Assembly (NCBI RefSeq): GCF_040958095.1
Contig: NC_091195.1
Span: 21,360,614-21,424,613, forward strand
Direction: 5' to 3'
From: Procambarus clarkii
Lineage: Eukaryota > Arthropoda > Malacostraca > Decapoda > Cambaridae
DNA: 64,000 nucleotides
The notes beneath the pieces are model-generated. The model was not told where the DNA came from. It was given only the letters and a program-made list of their open reading frames with translations, and ran no database searches. Shown one piece after another: positions 24,101 through 32,100 of this stretch. Made by a program: the position numbers and the translations under genes. Each line of letters opens with the position of its first letter. The stretch's first letter is position 1.

Positions 24101-26725
24101 GGGTTTTTGCCTGTGGGGCACATTATGGTCTGGCCATCCTGCTACTCTGCTAACAGTCACCGACGTTTCTCCCCTGCATGTGTTTCTGATCATTTATAGC
24201 AATTATGATGACTTTACCTAATATAGTATAATAGAAATTGTATGGAACCTGAAATATATAAATGTTCTTGAAACTATGCTTCCTACAAACAATTGTATCT
24301 CTCATTTTATGTCCCCAGCCTGCAGAAGAATCACGACGGCAGAATACGTTTGAATATTTTGTTCGCATCAGCGGCAAGCATCTTCGAGTCTGCAAGAGGG
24401 CCTTTATGAGCTCCCATGGACTGACGAGTGATAAAAGGCTTCGAACTCTCTTTCATCAGATGAAGGTTAGTTGTGTTATGCTTCTGTTTTCTCTCATTAT
24501 GCTCCAGTAGTACTCGAAATCCAGACATGTTCAGGTCTCAGTTGCTATTATTACTAAATAACTGTACCTGATTTTCATTGCATTTCTTGGGCTCAATACA
24601 CTCCCTGTAAACATTTCGCTCTCTGTAAACATTGCTTTCCATGTAATCATTACCCCTCCCTAACTATTGTTATTGCACAGAGAAGCTGTTGTAGCACACC
24701 TTTTGTGTCCCCGAGTAATGACAGATCAGGGATACGTTTCCTCACTCAATATCCTAGTGGCAGACCATAGTAGTTTGGTATTGGCATGCTCACTCAAGTT
24801 CTAGTTGGTTCCGTCTGAGGTTCAGGCCTGGTTGGGCCTAGTTTGGGATAACTGGTCGTGTCTCTTTTTCCCCCCCCTCCTGTGGCTCTGCTTCATTGTA
24901 ACTGCTCTCCCAGTGGTTCATTCCCTGAGCTGCTGGAGGATTGCTTTCAGATCTTCTTTATCTGGAGCTGGACTCTTGTGTAGCTTGGCTCCTGGATTCT
25001 TGGGGTTTGATTCTCTGCACAGCTTGTGTGTGTGTGTGTGTGTTTGTCTGCCATTCTTGCAGATGGTTTATCTTGGTTCCATCCCATTTCCACAAAGTAG
25101 ACCATCAATGACTAGTCCTTCTGCTGGCTTTGAGAGATGTTTGGTTTCCCCTAAGGTGGATCTTTCGGCATCAGTTTGAAACTATCAGCTTCCCTCTTAC
25201 GTGGCTCCATTCCCAGATCATAAGGCTCGGATAATAGATGCCTTTCTACTGGCCTGATTGAGGTGGAGGTTCCTCTATCTCTTCACCCGATTTAGTTGTT
25301 ACTCTGGACGTTGCCTCGTGTGTGTCTGCAACCTGGAGAAGGTATTCTTCTGGCTCCTTGGTGGCCGGCTCAGCCATGGTTTTCAGCTCTTCGGGCATGG
25401 TGTGTGAACCTGGGCATTTATACATGGGTCTGCCTCTTTCAGCGGATCAGCCTGACAAAATACATTGCTGGTTTGACTTCTCCACCGACCTACACATCTG
25501 GATATTTCATTTTTTTTTAACTGGTGTTTACCACTATTTATGGTGCATGGGTGACTGAATTGTAGGTGGTGTCCCGCCTACAAGTATCTTTCATCATGGC
25601 AAGAGTATGAAGTTTCCTGGTGCTCCTTTTGCCACATTGTGTGTTTGCATCATTTTTCATTGGCATTTCTTCCAGTAGTTCTGTCCCTTTTTTGTCCCGG
25701 TTATTTTTTGATCGGCATCTCATGCCCAATACTGCCACCGCCACGTCTTATCACTCGGCTTTGGTGGAGCTGCTCTTACTAGTGTTTGGCATCGATATTT
25801 CCTTGGCACTGTTTCACAAGTTGTCTTAAGCTTTCTTTCACCTTTGGCTTTTGCTTTCCTCATCTCAGTGAGATAGTTTTAGGGAACCACTGAGGCTGTA
25901 CCAGAAAGAAACATTCATTACATTCATTGCTGTTTTTTTCTATGCAGGTGCATACAAGAACAGCCAACTTCTGATTCCTGTTAACAGGCCGAGCTTTCCC
26001 TTCTTATCGCTCAATGTAAGCCTTACCCTACTGGTTTTCTCTGAAACACGACCTGTGAATTGGTTAACAACTAGGTAAACAATTGGTGTTGGGCAAACAG
26101 GGGTGAACAGGAAGGCTATGCTCCCAGTCGGTCATCCCTGGCAAGGACTTGAACACAGACCAAATCACTCTCAAGGCAAAGGCTGAGTGTGTTGCCACTG
26201 CTGTGTAAATGTACAAATACTTGTTAAAATATAGTAAGCATAAAAATTGTTATCGTTTTGTGTTATGTTCTTAAGTGCTCAATGTTTATTTTCTAGGATG
26301 GTGCTCTGGTTCCTGAACCTGACCGACGAGGGAAGCACCTAAGACCAATCAAGTCTCCCAACCAAATGAGCCCTACCCATAATATTGAAACGTACAATAC
26401 TCATAAAATTAAGAAGCCTCGCTCTACAAAGAAGAAACAAAACAACAAATTGGAAAACAAACCCATGTACACCCCACCACCTCCTCCAATGGGTCATATT
26501 CACCCTCACTGTACCCCCCCGCCCCCACCTGCCCACGCCACCACCATGCAGGAGCCCCCCCACGCGTACATCCCCAACGGAGACATATACTTTCCCGGCC
26601 ATTACCTCGAACCTCATCAATCCATGGCACCGCCCCATGTGAACCAGATCCCATCGTGCCAGAAGATGTTGGAGGCTCCCGCGTACTTCATGGCCGGCAT
26701 GAAGGAGAACACTTTCCACCAGTAG
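2038..26725 (+). CDS. Gene A: Q-rich nuclear protein with a transposase-type Cys/His module (six coding exons)
   Basis: Joined coding exons are 2038-3138, 6065-6226, 16190-16315, 16882-17064, 24319-24465 and 26297-26725. Every junction has an AG acceptor and a GT donor, all introns are phase 0, and the 715-codon frame is open to TAG at 26723-26725. Domains in order: acidic/neutral N-terminus (1-80), Gln-rich region (about 81-285), Thr/Ala/Val-rich stretch (286-367), basic nuclear-localisation-like segment (368-421), short helical segment (422-450), Cys/His module (about 451-590) and Pro/His-rich tail (600-715). The module contains RNSGREYVN, IGPPCHCPLKC, FWDLSDFNLQNSYL, RVCKRAFM and DRRGKH. 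From family knowledge, this order is seen at the N-terminus of transposase-like multicopy proteins of arthropods, upstream of a nuclease-like domain; that domain is absent here. Inference: a host transcription or chromatin factor using a domesticated DNA-binding module. I do not recognise a named orthologue. Confidence 0.82.
2450..2612 (+). repeat. 12-base coding repeat (QAQQ)
   Basis: About 13 copies of caagctcagcag and close variants (caggcccagcaa), inside the Gln-rich exon. The two sub-blocks differ at synonymous positions, which suggests expansion in two phases. Confidence 0.85.
3139..3437. other. Gene A intron 1, left part
   Basis: Donor GTGAGT, then a run of G at 3182-3192 and the block aggcctccgagacctggtgt, which faintly resembles the DIRS right-end region near 36000. 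No gene. Confidence 0.4.
3438..4511. mobile_element. piggyBac-type nonautonomous element, copy 1
   Basis: Terminal inverted repeats CACTTTCGCGCT, flanked on both sides by TTAA (3434-3437 and 4512-4515), the target duplication expected of the piggyBac superfamily. The interior (1074 bp) has no transposase frame but holds about five spaced copies of a motif like gttcgcaataaaattctcta. Homologous to the element at 21925-22985. Confidence 0.85.
4760..5230 (-). mobile_element. LINE fragment, reverse transcriptase C-terminal region
   Basis: Minus-strand translation includes YTSYMRPLLEYAAPAWNPHT, the block found after the reverse transcriptase domain of CR1/jockey-like LINEs (compare FVRPKLEYAAVVWCPYLEKH in other copies here). 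Frames are broken. From 5231 to 5887 I see nothing further. Confidence 0.65.
5888..5971 (+). repeat. 28-bp unit in three tandem copies
   Basis: Three copies of catcagggtccaggatggac followed by tgaaatgt, next to catcactttcatttcatatg and a gggttgggttat end. The unit is the half-site of the fold-back family seen at 1838, 27734, 44720 and 58060. Confidence 0.8.
6065..6226 (+). CDS. Gene A exon: basic segment
   Basis: A 54-codon phase 0 exon between ttttactcag and GTAATG. Its translation starts VKPVPVKRTWRRPWKKKK and continues with many Lys/Arg, ending IIHIDPRNGPM. About half of the first 42 residues are basic, consistent with a nuclear localisation signal or nucleic-acid contact. The longest open frame printed over this stretch is in another frame; phase with both neighbours supports this one. 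Confidence 0.8.
6648..7672. repeat. 23-bp minisatellite
   Basis: About 44 head-to-tail copies of a unit starting gatcacgtataagttactg and ending attt. The variation is nearly all one C/T change (gatcacg/gatcatg) concentrated at the two ends, with a uniform centre. It lies in the third coding intron region of gene A (6227-16189). Confidence 0.97.
7703..11010. repeat. 19-bp satellite-like array
   Basis: Roughly 170 copies of tcctctgtgacccatggta, mixed with 18- and 20-base variants that differ in the number of C/CT bases. Because unit lengths differ, long open frames appear on the minus strand (repeats of MGHRGYHGSQ and IPWVTEDT). They shift among frames and are not genes. Minor variants carry gactcat or cccgtgg. 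Confidence 0.97.
11930..12725 (+). pseudogene. DIRS gag-like remnant
   Basis: The clearest stretch reads MWVQAASALHARFRMLQCAR then LVATPDAPRLPCFGYRDLDL. Its position before the reverse transcriptase fits the first frame of DIRS elements. Stops and frame shifts interrupt it, and I assign gag mainly from position. Confidence 0.5.
12730..13440 (+). pseudogene. DIRS reverse transcriptase (broken)
   Basis: Motifs are present across shifting frames: VFLDLKDAYWHIPIHRG, YRFHCLPFGLNLAPCIFT and the catalytic block VLAYLDDWLVWAPS (the YLDD box). The order and spacing match DIRS reverse transcriptase. A stop follows LLAKDLVLS, and the frame changes at least once before 12800. Confidence 0.85.
13444..14450 (+). 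pseudogene. DIRS RNase H region (broken, SINE-interrupted)
   Basis: EVFTVASSLGWDFVACVY matches the RNase H start, but the catalytic Asp is replaced (FTV instead of FTD). A SINE then interrupts the coding region. After it come LLSDCSPVVYCLNRS, VSNVLVDSLS, EWTVDADSFIWLCQTYGPPE and VDLFASAGSR, in two or three frames. Confidence 0.75.
13580..13812 (-). mobile_element. tRNA-derived SINE with alternative head, inside the DIRS element
   Basis: Read on the minus strand: a tRNA-like head (13811-13738) with box B gcgggttcgattcccgc and a possible CGT anticodon, then the same body as family 1 (aggtacctgggagttagtca type), ending in (GT)n and A-rich sequence. The head is clearly different from the family 1 head, while the body is shared. 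Confidence 0.85.
14480..15480 (+). pseudogene. DIRS tyrosine recombinase (broken)
   Basis: The N-terminal core-binding region reads YEVSWRSFLYFMSLCRFSSV, SDQIALSFLSWLFQDRHLMT and NTVSSYRTALAEPLQLAFEV. The catalytic region has LASGVWVGELHAL, where the usual Arg is Trp (GVWVGE for GCRVGE), then AHDVRKFADLAA with the H-x-x-R pair, and FWRSNRVLAARYLVN with the nucleophile Tyr. Frame changes separate these blocks. Confidence 0.85.
16190..16315 (+). CDS. Gene A exon: helical segment and start of the Cys/His module
   Basis: A 42-codon phase 0 exon, acceptor ttttttcag at 16181-16189 and donor GTGAGT at 16316. It reads IDTALNRIKRESEEAINQLK and ends NSGREYVNRLGK. The first half is predicted helical and charged. 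The last 14 residues match the usual start of the transposase-associated module (R-N-S-G-x-x-Y-V, then G-K). Unusually, the polypyrimidine tract and acceptor lie at the right end of a DIRS retrotransposon. Confidence 0.82.
16316..16881. other. Gene A intron between the 42- and 61-codon exons
   Basis: About 566 AT-rich bases, donor GTGAGT, acceptor ccctag. No repeat or gene recognised. Confidence 0.6.
16882..17064 (+). CDS. Gene A exon: Cys-rich part of the module
   Basis: A 61-codon phase 0 exon from the acceptor ccctag (ending 16881) to donor GTAAAG at 17065. Translation begins VVGARIIGPPCHCPLKC and continues with FNNFWDLSDFNLQNSYL and VKRRYTKK. Cysteines at protein positions 474, 476, 480, 511 and 515 are candidate zinc ligands. 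The exon was identified by frame and motif. An upstream alternative acceptor at aatcag would break the frame. Confidence 0.82.
17065..17353. other. Gene A intron, left edge before the SINE
   Basis: Donor GTAAAG, then AT-rich sequence without recognisable content. Confidence 0.4.
17354..17604 (-). mobile_element. tRNA-derived SINE, family 1 (minus)
   Basis: Reverse complement of the family 1 copies: tail ttatcttgagatgatttcgg, body, then a head with box B complement cgggatcgaacccggg. Near full length. Confidence 0.9.
17940..18030. repeat. 27-bp unit in three copies
   Basis: Three copies of acaactacagtatttataca followed by gtagtag. Simple tandem duplication in a gene A intron. Confidence 0.85.
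18065..18920 (-). mobile_element. LINE 3' end with internal 120-bp amplification
   Basis: Read on the minus strand, the part at 18920-18680 encodes INIRGPRLFNVLPATIRNIS and then MDIFKRKLD, the C-terminus of a CR1/jockey-like LINE. Next comes the 120-bp unit (18660-18065) with NSLVDQTL-like coding, repeated five times. A single copy of the same junction exists on the plus strand at 59650-59865. Confidence 0.8.
18069..18660. repeat. 120-bp tandem repeat, five copies
   Basis: The unit is exactly 120 bases, starting atggggttctgggagttctt. The first three copies are almost identical. The last two share changes (tggagttgtt; cggcccgcagg), so the array grew by duplication of two subtypes. 120 is divisible by three, which gives a long artefactual open frame on both strands. 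Confidence 0.97.
18921..20384. other. Intron sequence without recognised features
   Basis: Part of the 7.2-kb gene A intron. It contains a short palindrome-like run of acagtactgtatt near 18955-18990 and a G-rich run at 20330-20345. No gene or transposon identified. Confidence 0.5.
20385..20860 (+). mobile_element. DIRS left terminal repeat fragment
   Basis: Shares, in the same order, ggcctacaggg-, cagaacctggcaccctcag and tgtctgccatcagtcag with the left terminal repeat at 11160-11340, at lower identity. No coding part follows; the 47-bp array begins instead. Confidence 0.6.
20925..24000. repeat. 47-bp minisatellite, split by a transposon
   Basis: About 21 copies on each side of the element at 21925-22985. 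The unit begins cagtcagggttatcttaact and contains gtgctccttaagtgcttctc. Subtypes alternate (cttctcttgc/ctgcccttgc; cttaactg/cttccctg; cagggtt/caggatt) in blocks, showing segmental duplication. It lies within a gene A intron. Confidence 0.97.
21925..22985. mobile_element. piggyBac-type nonautonomous element, copy 2
   Basis: Termini CACTTTCGCGCTCTCC and, reversed, CACTTTCGCGCTATC, flanked by TTAA at 21921-21924 and 22986-22989. The flanks join to restore a normal repeat unit (gtgctccTTAAgtgcttctc), so the empty site and the 4-base duplication are directly visible. 1061 bp, no transposase frame. Confidence 0.92.
24055..24088. repeat. Perfect 15-bp inverted repeat
   Basis: Arms cctttcaggtaaacc and ggtttacctgaaagg with a 4-base spacer, just after the 47-bp array and a G run. 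Could form a hairpin; function unknown. Confidence 0.85.
24319..24465 (+). CDS. Gene A exon: RVCKRAFM part of the module
   Basis: A 49-codon phase 0 exon between gtccccag and the donor GTTAGT. It encodes NTFEYFVRISGKHLRVCKRA followed by FMSSHGLTSDKRLRTLF. The V-C-K-x-x-F-M motif followed by a short Ser/His/Gly stretch is the second conserved block of the transposase-associated module. Cys 549 and His 557 are candidate metal ligands. Confidence 0.83.
24466..24789. other. Gene A last intron, left part
   Basis: Donor GTTAGT, then AT-rich sequence. Nothing recognised before the DIRS fragment. Confidence 0.45.
24790..25945 (+). mobile_element. DIRS fragment: RNase H to recombinase and right end
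   Basis: Relics in order: SPKVDLSASV (compare PPEVDLFAS), ILLAPWWPAQPWFSALRA, then recombinase blocks HLMPNTATA and SYHSALVELLLLVFGIDIS. It ends with ttacattcattgctgttttt, like the right end of the main element. Many frame breaks. Confidence 0.75.
25990..26215 (-). mobile_element. Decayed tRNA-derived SINE
   Basis: The minus strand begins acagcagtggcaacacactc with a degenerate box B (tgttcaagtccttgcc), then a body with aacaactaggtaaacaattg on the plus strand. Resembles the body of the SINE near 56500. Confidence 0.5.
26297..26725 (+). CDS. Gene A terminal exon: RGKH motif and Pro/His-rich tail
   Basis: A terminal exon of 142 codons plus TAG, acceptor ttctag. It begins DGALVPEPDRRGKHLRPIK, where D-x-R-G-K-H is the closing motif of the module. 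In multicopy relatives the nuclease-like region follows; here a Lys-rich stretch, two runs of five prolines, a His/Pro/Met-rich segment and the end MKENTFHQ follow instead. Base composition is more GC-rich than the flanking introns. Confidence 0.85.
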   Translation, partial: DGALVPEPDRRGKHLRPIKSPNQMSPTHNIETYNTHKIKKPRSTKKKQNNKLENKPMYTPPPPPMGHIHPHCTPPPPPAHATTMQEPPHAYIPNGDIYFPGHYLEPHQSMAPPHVNQIPSCQKMLEAPAYFMAGMKENTFHQ

Positions 26726-28095
26726 AGTTCGTATTCACTCTTATCGTTGGTTAAGTTGCTGATCTACCTTTTCTTACTCTTACTTGCCAGTGTTTGGAGG
26801 GAGTCATGGTAATGACAGGAATATTTATTAAAAAGGAAATTCATATGGACTTTTTGAGAAAATGTTTTAGGGGACAACCCATTTAGAGGTTTTCTGTGAT
26901 AAAAAAAAGGCTTTGCTATTGCAGTAATTTAAAGAGCTTCCATTGGTGTATGAAAAAAAAGAACTTGTATCAGTAAACTGATAGTTAGAAGAGGAGTGAC
27001 TGCTGCATTATCAGAGGCTTCAGATAAATATTTATATTTGCAATTAATTTTTTCCCAAAGCCTCTGCAAAAAAAAAAAAAAGCCTTACCTTTGGCAGCTA
27101 TAACTTTTTTTTTTTTCATAATTTTTAATACATTTCACTTGAAATATATCAGGGCATTGATTCATCATAAGATACTTCAGTACTGTATTTATAGAGGGTT
27201 ACTTTAAGGACTAAAATTAGGTATAACTGAGAATGGTTGCCATGTATTTACAACTTTAAGGCTTGTATAACTACCCTTCCTATTGACGACAAGCTTTAGG
27301 TGCTGCCTCTCGTCCTCGTCTCAGGCACGTCATGTGGACATTTGGTTTGACCTTAGAAGAAGTAGTGTTGTGTTTCCACTTAACATTCCATAGGCTTAAG
27401 TATATTTTTAAATGAAAAGGAGAGCAGATAAATGTTTTAATTGGCTACAGTTTTAGATTATAAAACAATGAAAAATGAATTTATACAGTACTACTATTAA
27501 TTATTTATTTCATGATTTTCTGAATTATAAATCAAATTTATTTATTTTCTTAGTTTAGAGGCTAGGGGTAGCTTTAACCACAAGTCCAGCACAAGAATTA
27601 CCTCCCCAAGTTTATGCTTTACGTTTTAATTAGTTCACGACTTGAGATCATTGCAAGAGGTCCTATGCAGGATGCGGCCAAAAGTGTGTCATACACTGCG
27701 GACTATGAGTCACAATAACGGAGCTGAAGATATGATAACCAAACTGCACGTGAGAAGAGGAAGAAACGATGACGTTTCGGTCCGTCCTGGACCATTATCA
27801 ATTCAACATATGACTTGATAATGGTCTTGGATGGACCGGAACGTCGTCATTTCTTCTGCTTCTGATGTGTGGTTTGGTCATCATTGTCATACACTAGTGG
27901 GACAAATATTTGGGTTTTCTTAAATATGGTCTTTTCCAGAAAATTTAGTTTATGGTATTTTGCTTAGATGTGCGTCATTACGATGATAGTTAAGCACTGG
28001 AGGGGACCTGTCACGATAAATTATTTTTGTGCACGAAAATATAATTTATAATTGTACTGTGATTTGTCTACTCAAGTACTTTTAATTATAATAAA
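26726..28095 (+). other. Probable 3' untranslated region of gene A
   Basis: AT-rich sequence with homopolymer A and T runs and no coding signal follows the stop. Candidate poly(A) signals are ATTAAA at 26827-26832 and AATAAA at 28090-28095. The region contains one fold-back repeat at 27734-27882. Which signal is used cannot be told from sequence alone. Confidence 0.45.
27734..27882. repeat. Fold-back element
   Basis: Inverted arms: gataaccaaactgcacgtga with atgacgtttcggtccgtcct on the left, and aggacc-like, gaacgtcgtcat and gtgtggtttggtcatc on the right. A central ttatcaattcaacatatgac forms the loop. Probably a miniature inverted-repeat element; four related copies lie in this window. Confidence 0.75.
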
Positions 28096-28244
28096 TTTCA
28101 GGCAGTAAGTTGCTGTCTTATGGGAAGTCATGTTGCTGAGGACGGGAGAAGGGAAAATGTTTGGTCTAGGTTGTGGGGTAAGCATCCCATAGGCAACTGA
28201 ATTACTGTATTGTTTAGCTTGTGCCGTGTATCCTACTTATCCCT

Positions 28245-28630
28245 CGTGTGGGCATCCCTTGTGTGGGCATCCCTTGTGTGGGCATCCCTTGTGTGGGCAT
28301 CCCTCGTGTGTGCATCCCTCGTGTGGGCATCCCTCGTGTGGGCATCCCTTGTGTGGGCATCCCTCTTGTGGGCATCCCTCATGTGGGCATCCCTTGTGTG
28401 GGCATCCCTCTTGTGGGCATCCCTCATGTGGGCATCCCTCGTGTGGGCATCCCTTGTGGGCATCCCTCGTGTGGGCATCCCTCGTGTGGGCATCCCTTGT
28501 GTGGGCATCCCTCATGTGGGCATCCCTCGTGTGGGCATCCCTCTTGTGGGCATCCCTCTTGTGGGCATCCCTCATGTGGGCATCTCTCGTGTGGGCATCC
28601 CTTGTGGGCATCCCTCATGTGGGCATCCTG
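28245..28630. repeat. 15-bp minisatellite
   Basis: About 25 copies of gggcatcccttgtgt with cttgt/ctcgt/ctcat/ctctt subtypes. Open in several frames because 15 is divisible by three. Not coding. Confidence 0.96.
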
Positions 28631-29254
28631 AGTGATCTCTAGGAAATTGTGAATTATCTGAGACTTGCATAGCATCATGTCGCAATAATTGCTTAGCACT
28701 TTCTTGTGATCACTAGACACCATTATAGAAAATATGGTTCGTGATGAAATTATTTTTTATCATATTCAGCAGGCTGCATGTAAACAAATCAACTGGACGT
28801 ATCTTGTAGGATGTGATGAATGTTTTATTTTAATATTTTTATTTATTTAAATTATAGTCTTCATTATGTGATTTTATTATTATGTCCATTTGGGAGATTT
28901 AATGTAAATTCATTTTTATATTGTGTGTGTGTATGTGTTTGTGGCTTTGGCCAAGATGTCCAGGTTAATTGTAGCTTAAATATTTTTGTCAAAGTAGAGT
29001 TGATGCATTTGTTGCAGCCGGTTCTTATTTTTTGTATTTGGTTCTCATTACCATTGGCATTGAAACAGCGTACTCAGTTAAAGGTCTTCTCCCCAGTTGA
29101 AAATGAATATACAGGTATGTGGAATATCTGCTATTGTAAGGTTTATGATTTTTTATGCCATGGTAATAAATGATGTTATTAGAAATGCAGATTGCATTAT
29201 AATTGTGATGGAACAGTTTGACAACGGGTTGAAGAGTGCGGAAACTTTAGTGCT
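28631..29254. other. Intergenic AT-rich segment
   Basis: An AT-rich stretch with a short TG run near 28920. The longest frame (117 codons at 28820) has no homology or splice context that I recognise. Confidence 0.5.
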
Positions 29255-29262
29255 GTGATAGT

Positions 29263-30655
29263 AACACGACCACACTCGCAGGTGGTGTTCCCAGTGCTAA
29301 CACGACCACACGCGCAGGTGGTGTTCCCAGTGCTAGCACGACCACACGCGCAGGTGGTGTTCCCAGTGCTAACACCACCACACTCGCAGGTGGTGTTCCC
29401 AGTGCTAACACGACCACACTCGCAGGTGGTGTTCCCAGTGCTAACACCACCACACTCGCAGGTGGTGTTCCCAGTGCTAACACCACCACACGCGCAGGTG
29501 GTGTTCCCAGTGCTAACACGACCACACTCGCAGGTGGTGTTCCCAGTGCTAACACGACCACACTCGCAGGTGGTGTTCCCAGTGCTAACACGACCACACT
29601 CGGTGGTGGTGTTCCCAGTGCTAACACCACCACACTCGCAGGTGGTGTTCCCAGTGCTGACACGACCACACTCGCAGGTGGTGTTCCCAGTGCTAACACG
29701 ACCACACTCGAAGGTGGTGTTCCCAGTGCTAACACGACCACACTCGAAGGTGGTGTTCCCAGTGCTAACACGACCACACTCGAAGGTGGTGTTCCCAGTG
29801 CTAACACGACCACACTCGCAGGTGGTGTTCCCAGTGCTAACACGACCACACTCGCAGGTGGTGTTCCCAGTGCTAACACGACCACACTCGAAGGTTGTGT
29901 TCCCAGTGCTAACACGACCACACTCGAAGGTGGTGTTCCCAGTGCTAACACGACCACACTCGAAGGTGGTGTTCACAGTGCTAACACGACCACACTCGCA
30001 GGTGGTGTTCCCAGTGCTAACACGACCACACTCGCAGGTGGTGTTCCCAGTGCTAACACGACCACACTCGCAGGTGGTGTTCCCAGTGCTAACACGACCA
30101 CACTCGCAGGTGGTGTTCCCAGTGCTAACACGACCACACTCGCAGGTGGTGTTCCCAGTGCTAACACGACCACACTCGCAGGTGGTGTTCCCAGTGCTAA
30201 CACCACCACACTCGCAGGTGGTGTTCCCAGTGCTAACACGACCACACTCGCAGGTGGTGTTCCCAGTGCTAACACAACCACACTCGCAGGTGGTGTTCCC
30301 AGTGCTAACACGACCACACTCGCAGGTGGTGTTCCCAGTGCTAACACGACCACACTCGCAGGTGGTGTTCCCAGTGCTAACAATACCACACTCGCAGGTG
30401 GTGTTCCCAGTGCTAACACGACCACACTCGCAGGTGGTGTTCCCAGTGCTAACAATACCACACTCGCAGGTGGTGTTCCCAGTGCTAACACGACCACACT
30501 CGCAGGTGGTGTTCCCAGTGCTAACACGACCACACTCGGTGGTGGTGTTCCCAGTGCTAACAATACCACACTCGCAGGTGGTGTTCCCAGTGGTAACAAT
30601 ACCACACTCGGTGGTGGTGTTCCCAGTGCTAACACCACCACACTCGAAGGTGGTG
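29263..30655. repeat. 36-bp minisatellite, open on both strands
   Basis: About 38 copies of aacacgaccacactcgcagg followed by tggtgttcccagtgct. The unit is 12 codons, so the plus strand reads repeats of LTRPHSQVVFPV and the minus strand reads SVVVLALGTPPA or GRVSTGNTTCEC. The first half holds aagg variants, the second mostly cagg. Confidence 0.96.
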
Positions 30656-30689
30656 TTTCTCGTGTTTCAAGAATCTCGAACCTCTTGAA

Positions 30690-32100
30690 AAGTTTCATGA
30701 TGGCAGGACATTTCCAGCGACCATCACAGTCAGTTTGATCTTTGTGCCACATTAGATTAAGATTAGACCATGTAAGATGAAAGCCACCCATGATCTTTTT
30801 TAGTACAAATTTATTCAGCTTAGGTGTTGCTTGTTCATCTTTACTTGGCGATGGTAAATGTTAAGTCCTCCTGGCTACACAATTTATCTTAACAAATTGT
30901 GGGGATAAATAATGATTACTGTTTGACTCGGAACTAAAGTGTATTTAATGTGTAAGGAAGCAGGTAGGTTCATGGGATATATTACATACTTGTGTACCCA
31001 TCTTATTGTGTAACGGGGATGTCTAAATGTATCTTTTAAGAAACTTCATCGTTTGTGGAATAGGGTTGTGAAAAGGCTTTATTTTTAGCAGTAATTTACT
31101 ATTGTCTTACAAGAGGTGTTCTATATTTATTTGTGTGTTTTATGATTCCCGATGAGAAGTAATATGGACAATGTCATCAAACTACAATATATGGAGAAAG
31201 AGTGAAATATGCAATAAATTTAATTAGACTGATAGGTTACTCAATTTGAGTATGGTATATATAATAAATTATTCCAAATTATATTATATTAAATATATAC
31301 ATAAACAAATCATTAAATACAAAACAATTTTTTTTAATTTGTGTTTTTTGTGTGAGGGAGGAAGCGAGAAGGGACACCAGGGCTGTGAGACACATCCAGC
31401 AGCCACTTGGAGCCAGGCTCAGAGTTGCCTCATGTGTTAAGACTTAGGTTACAGTATCTTACATGCCAGCAGAGCTACCTGTTGTGAGGGAAGGTGGGCT
31501 CCCTCCCTTACCAGCACACTCCTCGCCAGTCACCCAGGCTTCTCAACACTGCATGAGACTTCGTTTTCCCTGTAGGAGCTGTTTATGTGGAGACACAAAC
31601 TTCTTAACTTAATAAAATAAAAATAAAATATTAATGTTGGAGAGATTGTGACTACTTGTCCACGTTAAAGCTCTGCTTATCATGCTGGCCTTGCTCCTCT
31701 TGAATATTGAGCCTTGCACCTTAGCCAATTGCACGCTTGATGAGCGCACGTGACCTTGGTGATCAAGGGTTGCTCCTTTCCTCACCGAGTGTTCAAGGTC
31801 AGGGTTCGGTGTTTGCGTTGATGACACTTTTCTTGTGTTCTGCTCTCCTGTCTGTGTGACGTTTTGGTTTGCTGTCGTCCTTTGTTCCTATGGGGTTATT
31901 GCTTGGTATGTGTATTCAGCCAAGTTTTTGTGGCTTCCCCATCTGACACTATACCTGGTTCTGCTATTTGCAGCTTTTATTATGTCTCTAAATGTTTTAA
32001 GATGTATATGACCTTTCCTGTTACCTCCATAACGTGGCATGCTTGGTCCTGGGATTTTCTGGAGGTTGGAATAGTGGTTTGTTGCTAGCCGCACTGAAAT
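30690..32100. other. Intergenic segment without recognised features
   Basis: AT-rich, with poly(A)-like tracts near 31610. No gene, RNA or transposon recognised. Confidence 0.5.

Noticed and set aside
20385-25945. One DIRS element spanning the whole interval
   Set aside because: A coding exon of gene A (24319-24465) lies between the left-end fragment and the right fragment, so they are separate pieces.
28210-28642. Open frames of 130-140 codons with WASLV or CGHPS repeats
   Set aside because: A 15-bp repeat leaves frames open on both strands by arithmetic; no gene signal.
28820-29173. 117-codon frame after gene A
   Set aside because: AT-rich, hydrophobic by composition, no start context or known domain.
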